Source of the DNA: Siphonodentalium dalli
Lineage: Eukaryota > Mollusca > Scaphopoda > Gadilida > Siphonodentaliidae
Assembly (NCBI GenBank): GCA_032622095.1
Contig: CP136061.1
Coordinates: 128,352,754-128,416,753, forward strand
Length of the DNA: 64,000 bases
Direction: 5' to 3'
The notes beneath the pieces are model-generated. The model worked only from the letters and a program-made list of their open reading frames with translations, ran no database searches and was not told the origin of the DNA. A program made the translations under genes and the position numbers. Position 1 is the first letter of the stretch; each line of letters begins with the position of its first letter. Shown piece by piece: positions 1 through 11,644 of the stretch.

Positions 1-235
1 CCAACATGGCACCCCCATCCCTATACAGTTGGAAAATTTCCAACAGATGGCCATTGCAGTCCAACATTTTGACCTGAAGTGGGGAAAAAACCTCAAATGT
101 TGGTCTAAATCAACAAATTCTCCACTAATAAATTGTTGGAAAATGAAACTACCAGAACAATTTCACCTTATTGATGGTGTGAAATTTCCACTAATGTTGT
201 GACAGGTATATGAAATGTCCAACTGTTAACTTACG
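1..235 (-). repeat. dispersed repeat, copy 1
   Basis: The reverse complement of this stretch aligns by eye with 32455-32660. Both carry an AGTTGGA block followed by ATTTCAT, then CCTG, CACAACA and TAGT, a GAATTGTTCT-like block, and a GGGGGTGC-like end. The copies are well diverged. No coding capacity or terminal structure was recognised. Confidence 0.45.
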
Positions 236-1245
236 ATTTTGACCAAAATTGGGAGGAGGTGGTCATGACGGTTTGACATCTAAACAGCAAACAAATTATG
301 CGGTTCTACCTGGTGGAAAAATTAATGACCACATAAAATCTTGTGTACTTATTTCAGCGAACTATGCAGATAAACGAGTAGCCAGCCACCTTCCCCATTG
401 AATATTCAATTAATATTATTGACAATTCGATGATTCTGCCAAATATAGTTGTTGCATATAATTCATATACAAGAACGACTTTGCGTGCTCATAAATTGGG
501 TATACAATTTGTGAAAATATCTGTTTTATTCTGTATGTAGTTTCAATCACAAAGTGGAGTGTTCCACATCACTATAAAGGCCCACTTAATTTTCGAATAC
601 CCGGATCAGTTGACAAATCACCGAACAGGATTTAGTATAACAGGCGGGCAATGTAAATATTTATATTTATCAGCTCAGATGCTATATTAGACCATTGTTA
701 GTTTTATTGGTTGAGGAAATCAAACTTAATCCCCCAATCACTCCGCTGCATGTATAGGAACTATCTGCCCTCACTACAAGCACATTTGTGTCTTTCTCTC
801 CGCCATTTTGGTAAAATTACAGATCTACGTTCCTATTTGACGCCGTGCAACTATACTGTTGGTACGCTTCTTTCTATATAGAAAACAATTCAATTGGTCC
901 AGTGAAGTTGTGTGAACCCGTTAATATGAGGTTCTGATTGTCAGATGTCGATTTTCAAAAGGGAGTGTCTTAACAAGTTTTTAATTGTTGTCAAAATTCC
1001 AATGAGTCCAATAAAACGTCCATGTATTCGTTTCCGAAGCGCAATATATAATAAAGAGCGTTCTCAATTATGGTCGTGTGTACTCCTTTTCACTGAAAGC
1101 AGATACATGTTTTGTGGATTCTCACGATGCCTGTACCATAGAAATGATGATGACCGAACATAAACTCAAAATTACCTTCATGAAGTTTGCTAATTTGGTG
1201 TCAAATCGTAGCGTGTATAATTTACGATATCTACATTTTTTCCAG
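1..1245. other. left flank, no exon seen
   Basis: Non-coding sequence left of the first recognisable transporter exon. The short open frames at 945-1163 and 1078-1368 have no SLC22 similarity, and no sequence resembling the exon expected just upstream (the end of TM2 up to the loop GR motif) is visible. The first 235 bases are a dispersed repeat listed separately. The rest is probably intron of the transporter gene, whose 5' exons would lie off the left edge. Confidence 0.6.
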
Positions 1246-1400
1246 GATAGGAAGGACGAAAACGTTATGTGCTTCACTGGTTCTCAATTTTGCATTCGAA
1301 TTTTCACTGGCATTTTCACCAAATTACATCACATTCGTCACTCTCCGTTTCTTCGTAGGTGCCACTAATGCAGGAATATTTCTTTGTGCTTTTGTTGTCG
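1246..1400 (+). CDS. SLC22 transporter exon: loop GR motif, TM3-TM4
   Basis: This 155-nt exon follows a TTTTTTCCAG acceptor and ends at a GTAAGT donor. Its first base completes a codon started in the missing upstream exon, and its last base opens the next codon. The product starts IGRTKTLCASLVLN and continues with two hydrophobic segments containing SPNYITFVTLRFFVGA and IFLCAFVV. These match the conserved MFS cytoplasmic loop and TM3-TM4 of organic cation transporters. Confidence 0.93.
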
Positions 1401-1557
1401 GTAAGTCTAAATTTATGTAAATATGTTTCTTGCACAAAATGTACTCTTTTCGTTAACAAACTCAGTACATTGACAACCAGAGTAAATTATAATTCAGCCA
1501 GTTCTCCTCAAAATCTGAACATTATCTGCTTATAATAGAACTTGTTTTAGGTATATA

Positions 1558-1652
1558 TCTGCTTAGAATCGCCTCATTTTTAGTCGATAATATGCTGAAA
1601 ACGAGAGCGTTCAATCAAATTATCGACTCAAAATGAGGCGATTCTGAGCAGA
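1558..1652. repeat. short inverted repeat (hairpin)
   Basis: Arms 1558-1590 and 1620-1652 are nearly perfect reverse complements (33 nt each, centred on GAATCGCCTCATTTT / AAAATGAGGCGATTC) around a 29-nt loop. It lies in the intron between the first two visible exons. The form fits a short MITE or hairpin repeat. No target duplication was recognised. Confidence 0.7.
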
Positions 1653-1930
1653 TTTTAGATGACACAAATAAGCCAACTTACGACTTTTCAGACGTACGCT
1701 CTTTACCATGTGTTTTCATTGTGGCCCGCGCCATAAAACGAAATAACGGATATGACTCCATTATCTGCTTATTGCAGTATCAAATAATCACATTATATAC
1801 CTATTTCACTTTATATGTCGATTATGTTCGTATTTGCGCGAGTTGGAAGAGGCATATAGTTTTATTACCCCCAATTACATGAGGAAAATTTTGTCTAAGT
1901 GACCCCAGACCCATGTTATATTGATAATAT

Positions 1931-3700
1931 CCCCGTGTGGGCCCGGGGTAGAATATGCCTACCGCCCCACTGCGAGGGGTAAGAATCCCCCAATGTGGTA
2001 CCCTGTTTACCGTGGGTGCATCCCGTGTGGTATGCATAGCGTACGAGTCCCGTTGATACTAGGGCGTCGTATCACGTGAGGCATCGACCTGCGTGTACAT
2101 CTTAGCTAATGCTTCACTTTGGTCATTCAAAGACTTGTGGTTGAGTTGATCCGGTTCAATAAATCGGCTAGTCACGCATCTTCACATGTGTTCAGTGTTT
2201 CTGATTCAATTTGTGTTATATGCTGTATGCATGATGTTTGAAGTACTGTTTTCTATTTTTTCACGTATGATGTTTCTGTTCTCTCCTGTCTCTTTTGTGT
2301 TCATCCTGCTGATTATTGAATGTTGAATAATGTATTATTCCCGTCTGCCTCAATGTTGGGAGGAACCGGGCAGTTGCTACACGCTGATGCTAAACGGGTC
2401 ACCGCTTCACCTATGTATAAGTCTTTGGCCCGACCAGAATTCGAAGGGTAGGCCTCGGCGGCCTACCCGGGCTAGTTGTCGATTTTTTGCTTTATATATG
2501 GCAACTCAACAAACAAAACTAAGAATGATGACTTACTTAGTTCCAATGATGCTGGTGTATTCACTCAGTATTTGGTTGTTATATAGCTTCGACTCGGCTA
2601 TGAAAATACCCTCTACATGTGTCATTCATAAGACACTTCAAAGTATTGCCGGGCAATTGAAATCTGTCAATCCGACCAGGACCGGATCAATGACTGGCTC
2701 TCTTCTAATTGAATGTACAAAGAAAGTTCAATCTGATGATTTGTTGCAGTGAACAGCTAATAACTCCAATCACTTCTAAGACAGTTGATGGACTAAAAGT
2801 TCCTTTGCGTTGTTATATTTTGACTTTCAGTCGGTGCGAACATTCGCCGGCATTGGAAGTTGGATATATGAAGATAGATTTGTCTACATATGTTCCAAAT
2901 CTCTTACGTTGGTTTAAATTTCAGGTGTATGGTCATGATCAGAAACATTGTAAAAGCGTAGAAACCATATTGGTACGCTGTTCTGATTCAGAACATGCCC
3001 ATAATGATTGCACAAAAACATATTCTAACAGTCAAAATTACACGTTGCAATGGATCGTTCATTGTCCCATCTGGGAATATGAACTCAAAATTCAACGGTG
3101 TAAGGCTGAGAAACATTTCTCATATTTCGATGCAAAGAAAATGGTTGGCGCTTGACCCTCAATTCAACCAGTTGCATGCTCGGCTATCGTTTCTACAAAA
3201 AGTGTGCTGGTGCCAGCACTTAGACATGCAGACCAACACCATTCGCGTATGACAAGTGACACATCTTGACGTAACTGATCTAAATCCTGCCCCAGCACAT
3301 GTATCACATGCCATGAAAACGTCTACTGAAGACACACCCGTTGCTCACAAACATTACACTCCAGTTGATCCAGTTACTACAACACAGTTTTTTCGTGTTG
3401 ATGATATTGCTTCACAAAAGAAATCGCCTGTTGCTTCGAATCAAAAATCGCCCAAGTCACTCGAACGTTTAGACTCTCAGTACAGAAAGAGAGGTTCATA
3501 TTTGAACTATCAATATTTGACCAGATGCTTGATGAGAGACGATTAACACTACAATGCACCAAACAGTATTTGTGGATTGAGGCTGTCGGTTGGGTGAAAT
3601 ATGACCTTATTTTGCCTCACCCACTCGACCACTTGAAAAAGGTTCATGCGCGATTCATTAAATATAAATACCTTACCAATGCAAAATGAGATGTTAAAAG
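1931..3700 (+). mobile_element. LINE 5' half: leader and gag-like ORF1 remnant, copy 1
   Basis: A decayed copy of a non-LTR retrotransposon 5' end. It opens with GTGTGGGCCCGGGG and a leader of about 550 nt matching the second copy at 21718-22270. It continues with a broken ORF1 from ATGGCAACTC near 2500. Readable pieces include KTLQSIAGQLKSV, TGSLLIE, and a degenerate zinc-knuckle region (YVPNLLRWFKFQVYGHDQKHC ... RCSDSEHAHNDC) in which cysteines present in copy 2 are lost. Frameshifts occur near 2750 and beyond 3150. The 3' boundary is uncertain. No endonuclease or reverse transcriptase follows. It sits in an intron of the transporter gene in sense orientation. Confidence 0.75.
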
Positions 3701-3944
3701 TTACTTTACATATTTCGATATGCAGACTTGGTAATTTCGTGTTATTTATTTGCTGTTATGTATCATTGTGGTATACGTTTTATAGTATGCTTGCACACTA
3801 ATCAGTTCATCGAATTTATATTCCTGACTCCAAGTGGAAACATTCCTCATGGGTGCTTTTATTTGTACACAGCTCATTGTTTTTAATATAATCCACTGTC
3901 TGATGTATCTACACAGATGCTTCTCTCCGATCTTGTTTGATACC

Positions 3945-3945
<1 letters not shown>

Positions 3946-3977
<32 letters not shown>
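3946..3977. repeat. (AATC)n microsatellite
   Basis: About eight consecutive AATC units, followed by ATATATTGATAATAT. Confidence 0.9.
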
Positions 3978-3978
<1 letters not shown>

Positions 3979-4180
3979 TATTGATAATATGGAATTCCGA
4001 TGCACAAACTACTTTCTTGCCATTGATAGGTCACGGTGAACTCTGAGGGTTTGGTTACCGCGTGGTAAAAGTCTGGTATTCATTGGTTCGCAAGTTATTT
4101 TTCGGATGTGACAAACAGTACAGCGGGGGTCTGGAACTTATAGTACGGCCATATATAGTCTATTTATGTTCACGTTTCAG

Positions 4181-4349
4181 GAATGGAGCTAGTAGGGCCG
4201 TCAAAGCGTCGTTATGCAGGTGTACTTTACTCGTATTTCTTCTCCGTTGGAATGTTACTTTTGGCTGGGATCGCCTACCTGATCCGTGATTGGCATTACC
4301 TGGAAATGACCATCGCATCACCGATGATTCTGTTCGTCTCATATTGGTG
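4181..4349 (+). CDS. SLC22 transporter exon: TM5-TM6
   Basis: The 169-nt exon begins after ACGTTTCAG and ends before GTAGGC. It reads GMELVGPSKRRYAGVLYSYF, then a helix with GMLLLAGIAYLIRDW, then LFVSYW. MELVGPSKR is the usual entry to TM5 and IRDWHYL the usual exit loop in SLC22 proteins. It ends with two bases (TG) of a tryptophan codon that the next exon completes. Confidence 0.93.
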
Positions 4350-4639
4350 GTAGGCAAATAATACATTGTTATTGAATTACTGCCGTATATGATGATATGT
4401 GTTGAAGCATTGACTCTATTTCCACTGCTTTTGTTCTTCCCCGAAGAATCTGAATATCATATATTTTTTTTAATAAGTCAAAAATTCGTGCAACATAAGT
4501 TGACGTCAGTAAATTTAAGTGTCCGCGCCATTAAAGACATTCGTATTGACTAAATTATTATCAATCAGTGAGTCCAGCGGTAGTCCAACTCGCTCTAGCT
4601 ATGTACAACTAACAAGGCCTACATATATAATTGGGTGAC

Positions 4640-5475
4640 ATAAAATTTGAACTTAATGAACTTCTGTGGAATTGTCAGTGAAAAACGACTATTCACTGAT
4701 ATTTCGCCTGTTATTGACCCAGATGAAGCAGATTTACTAAACATTGACATGACTGCACTCTTAGTTTTGGATGGCAAATTCCAATGCTAGCAAAACTGAA
4801 ACTATATTACTTCTCGAAAAACAAATCCACTATCCCACCAAACAGCATAAGCTTTTTAGATTAATACTTAATAATGAAGGTAAATGGCGCCCTCATATTG
4901 ATTACATCATAACAACAATTACTGCCTGGCAAAATATATATATTTAACGGAGACAAAAGTTTGAACTAAATAGGAAAGCACTCAAATTTTTTTTCACTTT
5001 AGTACGGCCATCTTTCGAATATGGTAGTATTGTATGGACAAACGGTACCGCCACAGATCCTATAGATTAGAACGAATTCAACTAGAAGCAGCTCGTGTAG
5101 TCACTGGACTGACTATAGATATGTTAGTCACCATAACTTATTGGAAGAAATTGGCTCGAAACAACTGAAAACGCGACATCACAAAGCCAAGCTATTTCTT
5201 TCTACAAAATGATAACCGGAGCCGCACCAGAATACCTAACGAATATCGCCCCTTCAAACACCCGAAATGCAAATGGATTACAACAGTGAAACCCATCGCA
5301 AATCATTTGTCCTTGCAACAGAAACCAAATGGAACAAACTTGATCCCAACCTGCAAATCCCCCAATCCACATGAATTTAAACAATTGATAAACCAAGATA
5401 TAATCCCGAAAAAGAATTGGTTTTCCTATCATTACACGCGAATGTCATTAAATAAACACGTGAATCTGCAAATCG
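4640..5475 (+). mobile_element. decayed LINE reverse transcriptase 3' part
   Basis: Fragments of the C-terminal half of a non-LTR reverse transcriptase in three shifted frames. FNASKTET-like sequence (about 4775-4800) corresponds to the region after the YADD box. RKALKFFFTLVRPSFEYGSI (about 4977-5030) and LERIQLEAARVVTGLT (about 5070-5115) are thumb-region patterns common to Jockey/CR1-like elements. Multiple stops and indels make it a fossil. It lies in the intron between the exons ending at 4349 and starting at 6220. Confidence 0.65.
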
Positions 5476-5621
5476 TTTAAGAGTCCCAGAAGTACACACT
5501 CAGAACAAAACGTTTCCCTTAACTTTTCCCAATACCAGTGTTACCTTGACTCGGTACAGTCCACTATACGTTGGTTACACTTGTGACGTGTCTGTGATTT
5601 GCATTATCTTCCTGCCCTCAT

Positions 5622-5675
5622 ACTCACTCACTCACTCACTCACTCACTCACTCACTCACTCACTCACTCACTCAC

Positions 5676-5734
<59 letters not shown>
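5622..5734. repeat. compound microsatellite (ACTC)n(CT)n
   Basis: About fifteen ACTC units run directly into about 28 CT units. The overlapping long open frames here only encode the LTHS and LSLS periodicities and are not genes. Confidence 0.95.
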
Positions 5735-5737
<3 letters not shown>

Positions 5738-6219
5738 AATACATTAGCGAACATAGTAAAGCACCCACATTATATATACTCTAACAACCAGATACAAGAT
5801 CTTGGTCCCATGTTGCTTTAGTGGGGTATTCACGTGACGACATTGCACCAAGATCTTAAATACATATTGTCATCTTAAGAATATTGGGTATCATCTTCCA
5901 AAGTTGGCGGAACGATATTGTCCTCTCCGTTTCCAACCGATAGAATATGCCTCCAACTCTCTGATATATAAGATACAACAAGAATTTTATGTCAAATATA
6001 TTCTGTCTCAATAGTTTATGTATTGTCTTTGTGTTGGATTAAAGTATGTTTAATCTAAATGACTACTGCCATGTACATAGTTAAACCTATTTCAATTTTG
6101 ACAATTTTGGCTAAAGTTTTGGGGAGATATCCATTTTAGCGCAGAATTTGTTCTCACAAATGACGATGCATGCATGCCACCCCAGATCATGCCATTTCGA
6201 ATTTCATGTTTTAATCAAG

Positions 6220-6435
6220 GTTAATACCAGAATCTCCACGTTGGCTGCTCAGTGTTGGTCGAGAAAAGGAGGCCGAGGTCATACTGCGACACGCAGCAAA
6301 AGTTAACGGAGTTACAACTCTCCCGGAGAAATTGTTTGATGACCAGACGCTGGACGAACCAGAGCAAGGAAAAATCTGGCATCTGTTCACTCATCGTACG
6401 CTGCTCATCCGAACACTCGTTATTTGTATTAATTG
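6220..6435 (+). CDS. SLC22 transporter exon: PESPRWLL motif and cytoplasmic loop
   Basis: The acceptor is taken as TTAATCAAG at 6219, not the later CCAG, because only the former completes the split TGG and gives WLIPESPRWLLSVGR. Using the CCAG would create a TGA. The exon carries the hallmark PESPRWLL, then a charged intracellular loop with REKEAEVILRHAA and LFDDQTLDEPEQGK, and finally RTLVICINW, which begins TM7. The donor is GTAAGC. At 216 nt it may correspond to two exons in some vertebrate SLC22 genes; that comparison is from memory. Confidence 0.92.
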
Positions 6436-6589
6436 GTAAGCACAATCGTATCTATTCCCAGTCGGCAAAAGGAACTACTGTGAATAAACGATAGTTGACT
6501 GTATATTGACTGAAAATCTAACAACGATGAATATGTGTACTATAATCGGAACGAGTTTTGTATGAATTAAATAGACACAAGAAACTCCC

Positions 6590-6905
6590 ATTGGGTAAAT
6601 GTATAAAAAGTATATAAGTCTATAAAGACATCAGTAAGAAGAAGTAGATACATTAAGTACATATATTCATTATTAATAGTTATCAAATAACGAAATTTCC
6701 CCTGTTGAAACCATTGTTATGTAAACAAAACATCGAATTGTCAAAACACATCGATAATCGTGTAGTAAGCTATCATATTTTAGTAGTTTAGCCTCAATAT
6801 GATTTTCAGAATATTTTCCAATGTTTACCGTCAAATTTTGATTAAAATTGGTTAAATTGGGCAAATTGAACTTTTGTCGGTAATTCCAGTGTAATAGTAA
6901 TGTTT
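6590..6905. repeat. dispersed repeat family R1, copy 1
   Basis: This stretch aligns by eye with 43800-44135. Shared blocks are an ATTCATTATTRATAG stretch, TTATGTAARCAAAAC, TCGTGTAGTAA, TTTTCCAATGTTTACCGTCAA and a final region ending near GTAATNCCANTGTA. Part of the family also occurs at 14870-15010. Non-coding; it may be an old DNA transposon. Confidence 0.5.
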
Positions 6906-7859
6906 ATATTACAGCGGTTTTAACATGCTAAATCTCATTACTGGAGAGATATTAATGATGAAGATAAGAAGAAATTCAATCTATTTTTTCATATACGATG
7001 ATAGTTGTTTTAAAGACTATTGTGTTATTTTGTGTGAACCCACATCGAATACATTCCCCTTAATGTCGATCAACCTAGTTCCGCCCACACGGGTAACCAT
7101 ACTTTAGTTTAACTCTATTTCAGTTACATGTAGTTTAACTGCCCTTAAGCCAATTGTGTTTTGTCACGATATCGGCCGTAATAATTCTTAATGATAAGGT
7201 AAGCGTTATACGTGGGTATTGCTGTTATAAAACAGTCACATCCGTTAATATTAATATTAAAGACAATTTTCTTCTTATACCATAAATATCGCGTAAATTA
7301 CATGTTATTGTCATGTTAGTACTCTGTATTATGTAAACAAACCATGTATTGTAAACAAAGAGTACGTACAAAGTATGCGGTAAGCAAAACACTCAACACT
7401 GGTGAGAGTCCCGGGAGATCGCACTTCGCGAACTTTGGTTAGAAATGCCACCAAGTTGTTTACAACATTCGGATATAGCGCTCTCTAATCCCCGCCTCTC
7501 ACGATTAAGGTATTGAATAGGTCACAGTGAATCACCCTCCTAAAAAATTGCCACGATGTTGAGTGTTATGCATATAGCTCACTATTTGCGTGCTGTATAT
7601 AAACAAAAGCTCGAATCACACAAAGTTTGTTTTGTAGATAATATCGCTTTATATATATCTTTAACACATATCAGTTACGCTCAAGAATATAGTACGATTG
7701 GATATCTTGTTTGGTTTACATGTGTAGTTGGAATGTGTTTTGAACATGCAGCCCCAGAACTAAGTGTTCCCGCCCATTATTGCATGTGGGCTGAGCGTGT
7801 GCGATCCTTACACACATATAGCAGACGATATCAATTCCACTGATTTCCCCCCCCCACAG

Positions 7860-8086
7860 GTGCGTCGTCAGTGGGGTATACTACGGTCTCTCTTTGAACA
7901 CCGGTAATCTAGGCGGCTATCTCCATTTAAACTTCCTGCTGAGTGGCGTCGTTGAGTTTCCTGCGACCACATTTTGTCTCATTTTTCTGGATCGACTGGG
8001 AAGAAAGACAATGCATTCGGGATGCATGATACTGGGAGGAGTTGCCTGTCTTTCTACAATATTCTCAATCATCTATGGTGGCAAAG
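7860..8086 (+). CDS. SLC22 transporter exon: TM7-TM9
   Basis: The exon starts after a long C-tract acceptor (CCCCCCACAG). It encodes YYGLSLNTGNLGGYLHLNF (end of TM7 and the following loop), LLSGVVEFPA in TM8, the second MFS signature DRLGRKTMHSG, and TM9 (GGVACLSTIFSII). It ends at GTGAAA with one base of the next codon. The 227 nt are fully open in the transporter frame. Confidence 0.93.
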
Positions 8087-8453
8087 GTGAAATCCAGTGG
8101 CCACTAGCTTACATATACACTCTCAGATATATTTATAACCAAATTAATTCCCATTAGTTCTTCCTATTGTATCGAGTGTTTAAACAGGTAGGCGTAGTAG
8201 TCCTATCTCACTTTTGAGCCCAGTGTGTCTTATATCTAATCATTGTCACATCAAAGTCACGATATCGCCTTGTGAGAACGATTGATTACGTGCGATTTTG
8301 CTGATGTCAGCTTTAATATGTGCAAGCAAGATTTACATTTAGCCTTATTCTAGTATATGTCACATTTCTCTGCTCTCTTTTTAACTTTTAACTACGAAAT
8401 ACATGCGTGGTGTACCCAATCACATTCTCTTCTATCCATTTGCACCGGCACAG

Positions 8454-8635
8454 ATCTGCAAGTGGTCACTATAGCGTTGGCGATGATTGGCAAAATGGGG
8501 ATTACAGCTGCCTATACTGTGATCTATTTGTTTTCTGCCGAGCTTTATCCGACGGTTGTGAGGAATGGTGCCATTGGGATGAGCTCTGTGTGCGCTCGGA
8601 TAGGAGGAATGGCTGCACCTTATGTAGCCGATGGG
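8454..8635 (+). CDS. SLC22 transporter exon: TM10-TM11
   Basis: The exon begins after CGGCACAG and ends in phase 0 before GTACGT. The product runs DLQVVTIALAMIGKMGITAA, then YTVIYLFSAELYPTVVRN, then a helix with GMSSVCARIGGMAAPYVADG. SAELYPTVVRN is the most conserved C-terminal SLC22 motif, and the ARIGG..APY stretch is typical of TM11. The following intron contains a truncated LINE with clear target duplications. Confidence 0.94.
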
Positions 8636-8948
8636 GTACGTTTAACACTACATGCATACACGTCAGCTCAACATATAGATCAAGGAATATGTGTCGTATT
8701 GAGAGGGAATTTATTAGACCTACATTTTTGGTAACATAGGGGTGATACTTAACTCTCGGAATATGTTGGATTTGTCAGGTAGTCGGACTTTTCTCACCGC
8801 GCGGTTTTCTTGAGGCATCCGATGAAAAAATCGATCTTTTTTTAAACAAATCCGACACATTTGGAAGAGTTTATTTACACTTTTCGAGAAGAGATATTCG
8901 TGCCATTATAATACATGAGAAGAGGGTGATGAGAGTAAGGTAATACAT

Positions 8949-9873
8949 ATATGTTCCCCCTATATCAGGGAGTCTAACAAATTACGACTTCAGACCTAAA
9001 GCCATGAAACCGGTTTTTGGTAATACTGAATCATATAAAAAATCCTTTTTATCTGCAGCTGTGAGTCTATGGAATGATCTACCACCGGAGGCTAAAAACT
9101 GTGAAACCATATCGGACTTCAAATCTTTTCTTAATACTGACCTCGTCGTGAGCCCCCGTTACATGGAATTTGCTTACACAAGACGAAGTCAAATTTTTCA
9201 TTGTCGACTACGACTAGGGTGTAGCAATCTGAACTACGACTTATATCTCAACCATTTGCAAGACAATCAATATTGTATATGTGGCGAAGTTGAAACAGTA
9301 TCACACTTCTTGCACTATTGCCCAGTCTTTGAAGCCGAGAGAGATATATGTCTCATCAACCTTAATAATTTGGAAACAAAAACACTCTTAGAAGGTTCAA
9401 AATCACTTCCCTTATCCAAAAACATTGAGATATTCGCTAACATTCAGAAATATATAGAACTAACTGGCAGATTCAAGCCATATTATGCACAGACCTGATG
9501 TATACGATCTTAGGCTATGTATGGAACAAATTAAAAACGCATTAAAACCAAAATTAAACTAAGTGTAACTAACATCAATCCCAAAAGTACCCGGCCAAAA
9601 CCTGCTACGATTGAGGGGGGCTATCAGGCACATTATAATTAACAATAACAATAGTAATCTCTTGAGCTGTATACATTCATATACATCGAAATGTACATTC
9701 TAGCTTTGTCTGTATGAAACGGTCACCATTCATTATTTCATACGTGTAGGAGATGGCTTAAGATAAGCATTATACTTACTGCCAAATCCCATTATAACCA
9801 TCAATATCTCTCATCATCATACCGTGAATTTTGTACATTATATTGGTTAAAATAAAATATGTTTAAACTAAAC
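8949..9873 (+). mobile_element. 5'-truncated LINE with perfect 13-bp target duplication
   Basis: The direct repeats TAAGGTAATACAT at 8936-8948 and 9874-9886 bracket a 925-bp insertion, which is a classical target-primed retrotransposition footprint. The insert holds the last ~165 codons of an ORF2, a 3' UTR and a terminal AATAAAATATGTTTAAACTAAAC tail. The tail motif recurs at 32448 and, reversed, at 61255, so the element belongs to the same family or clade as LINE C at the right end. It is inserted in sense orientation in the intron between the exons ending at 8635 and starting at 11205. Confidence 0.9.
9004..9498 (+). pseudogene. LINE ORF2 C-terminal fragment
   Basis: An open stretch of 164 codons without a start of its own function. 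It contains SLWNDLPPE, HCRLRLGCSNLNYDLY and the zinc-binding-like CICGEVETVSHFLHYCP near residues 94-110, ending ELTGRF. The C-terminus of LINE C (61684-63999) has the same order: SDLNYD, CACGNPVEDAEHFFMHCP, LSGRF. The reverse transcriptase and endonuclease are missing through 5' truncation, so it is a dead copy, yet the remaining frame is intact and therefore relatively young. Confidence 0.88.
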
Positions 9874-11204
9874 TAAGGTAATACATGTAACCATTGAATC
9901 CACCCACCCCACCCCCGCACACAGAACGCAAGTTTACTTGCCAATTGCGTAATTAACAAACGGCTACTGAAAGCCCTGACTCGAAATTTTAATCAATTTT
10001 AGAACACACCTTTTGAATTTATTTTAATATTGTCCCTGTTACTATCAATGGCTAAATACCAGTAAAATCGATATTAGAACATTGTGCAATATAGCGTATT
10101 CACTTGGGATATCGAACATGTAGTTTGCAACACACATAATCTTATACGATGCAATTAATTGTAGATACTGCTTACTTTTGCACAATTAAAACACAGTCAG
10201 CAAGCTTGAATAATTGACGACAATAAATTTGGACACTTCCCTAGAATTGTAGCCATTGTGTTTTGTAAAGATCCATTAAATGTTACATTCGAACGGCATA
10301 CTTGAATCCCATTGTGTCGATAGCGCTGCGTTCTTGTTACCATGCCTCCTTGATAGATGGTAAGTACCTATATAAAAAAAATCAGTAACGATTCGTACCA
10401 ACATGAGTTATTTGATAAGATATATATACCCGAATTGTTTGATTCTGTTATTCCCGGTCGCCTTTTGATACAAATAGTCCTCGAGATTGCCCATATATGC
10501 CTAAATACCGTGTTATATTTAATAGAACATACATATTTCCTTTGAAAGCCATATTTTCTCTCGTATACTTAATCGACTAATTTGTTTAGATAAGTATATA
10601 TACTTAGTGTCATAAACGACAAACCAATTTTTTTTTTAGAAAATCATGTTAATTGGGAAATACTTCGCACGACATGCCACCGATTTCAAGCAACACATAT
10701 TACTTGAGCACGAATGAACGCATTATTTGTCAATCCTCTCACTCAAGGGCACCGTTCTGGTTGCCATTTTAATCAACTGGTCACCACACCGTCCTATATT
10801 GCAATAATGCAATGAATATAATAGGACTCTGGGTTTTATGAGGCATTGCATTGTGGTGATGATGTTGTTAATTGAGATATGACATATTTTACAATTTCTA
10901 CCCATAGCCTGCCACCGTATTGGCAACAATCTTGGGGTTAGTAATTCATTTTGTAACCCCAAACGACATGAATTTATTGTACATAGCATTTGTTTCCACC
11001 CATCTTCCTAGATGACGAAAATGGGTTTTAAATTGTGTAATATTTTCACTTTAATTTTCGAGTCTGTGGATCGGGATCTTCCAAGAAGATGACAAAATGC
11101 GTTTTAGATAATTTCTTTTGGGGAGGATCTAAAATCATATAATATTGTTTTTTAATTCTTTAATTTATTCTAAAGTTTGTCCGCTTCTCTTTGACACTGT
11201 ATAG

Positions 11205-11356
11205 GGCGCTAGTATGGGAGGTGATGTGGGTAAAGCATTTCCACTCATAGTGTTCGGAGCTGCATCGGTATTTGGCGGCCTCTTGTCGCTTATATTACCA
11301 GAGACAGCAGGCATGAATCTACCAGAAACCATCGATGACGCAGTCGTGTTCGGAAA
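11205..11356 (+). CDS. SLC22 transporter exon: TM12 and PET motif
   Basis: The 152-nt exon lies between CTGTATAG and GTGAGT. It encodes [20 protein letters not shown], then [20 protein letters not shown] and [15 protein letters not shown]...LPETI is the usual end of TM12 in organic cation transporters. The homologous exon of gene 2 on the - strand (47187-47338) has the same length, phase and donor sequence, with 34 of 51 residues identical by eye. Confidence 0.94.
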
Positions 11357-11644
11357 GTGAGTGCCCTCAGTTTGATGACATACATGTCATCCTGTTTCGA
11401 TGACATGTGAGTCACGTTATTTCGATAACATAAATATGAAAACACAAAATATCTAGGGATGAACAATCCGAAGTTATTATAATGATCCATGTAGGAGACT
11501 CAATATCATGATAATAGTTTACTATTATGTGTGTTTGATGACACGATTGAAAAAAAAATAAGAAGAAACCGCGTTATAGCCCTTATGGTTAAAATTCATC
11601 CACAATAATGTAAATGTACAGGTTAATTTAATAAACTTACCTAT

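Noticed and set aside
945-1368. Short frames just upstream of the first transporter exon
   Set aside because: No SLC22 similarity, and they cross the clear acceptor at 1245 in the wrong frame. Not an upstream exon.
5546-5821. Open frames with LTHSLTHS and LSLSLS repeats
   Set aside because: They are translations of an (ACTC)n(CT)n microsatellite; open in several frames because of the repeat, with no start context or homology.
6229-6232. CCAG at 6227-6230 as splice acceptor of the PESPRWLL exon
   Set aside because: It would produce TGA at the junction and shift the frame. The AAG at 6219 restores WLIPESPRWLL.
7556-7843. 95-codon frame between transporter exons
   Set aside because: No family resemblance; it lies in an intron whose flanking exons join in frame without it.
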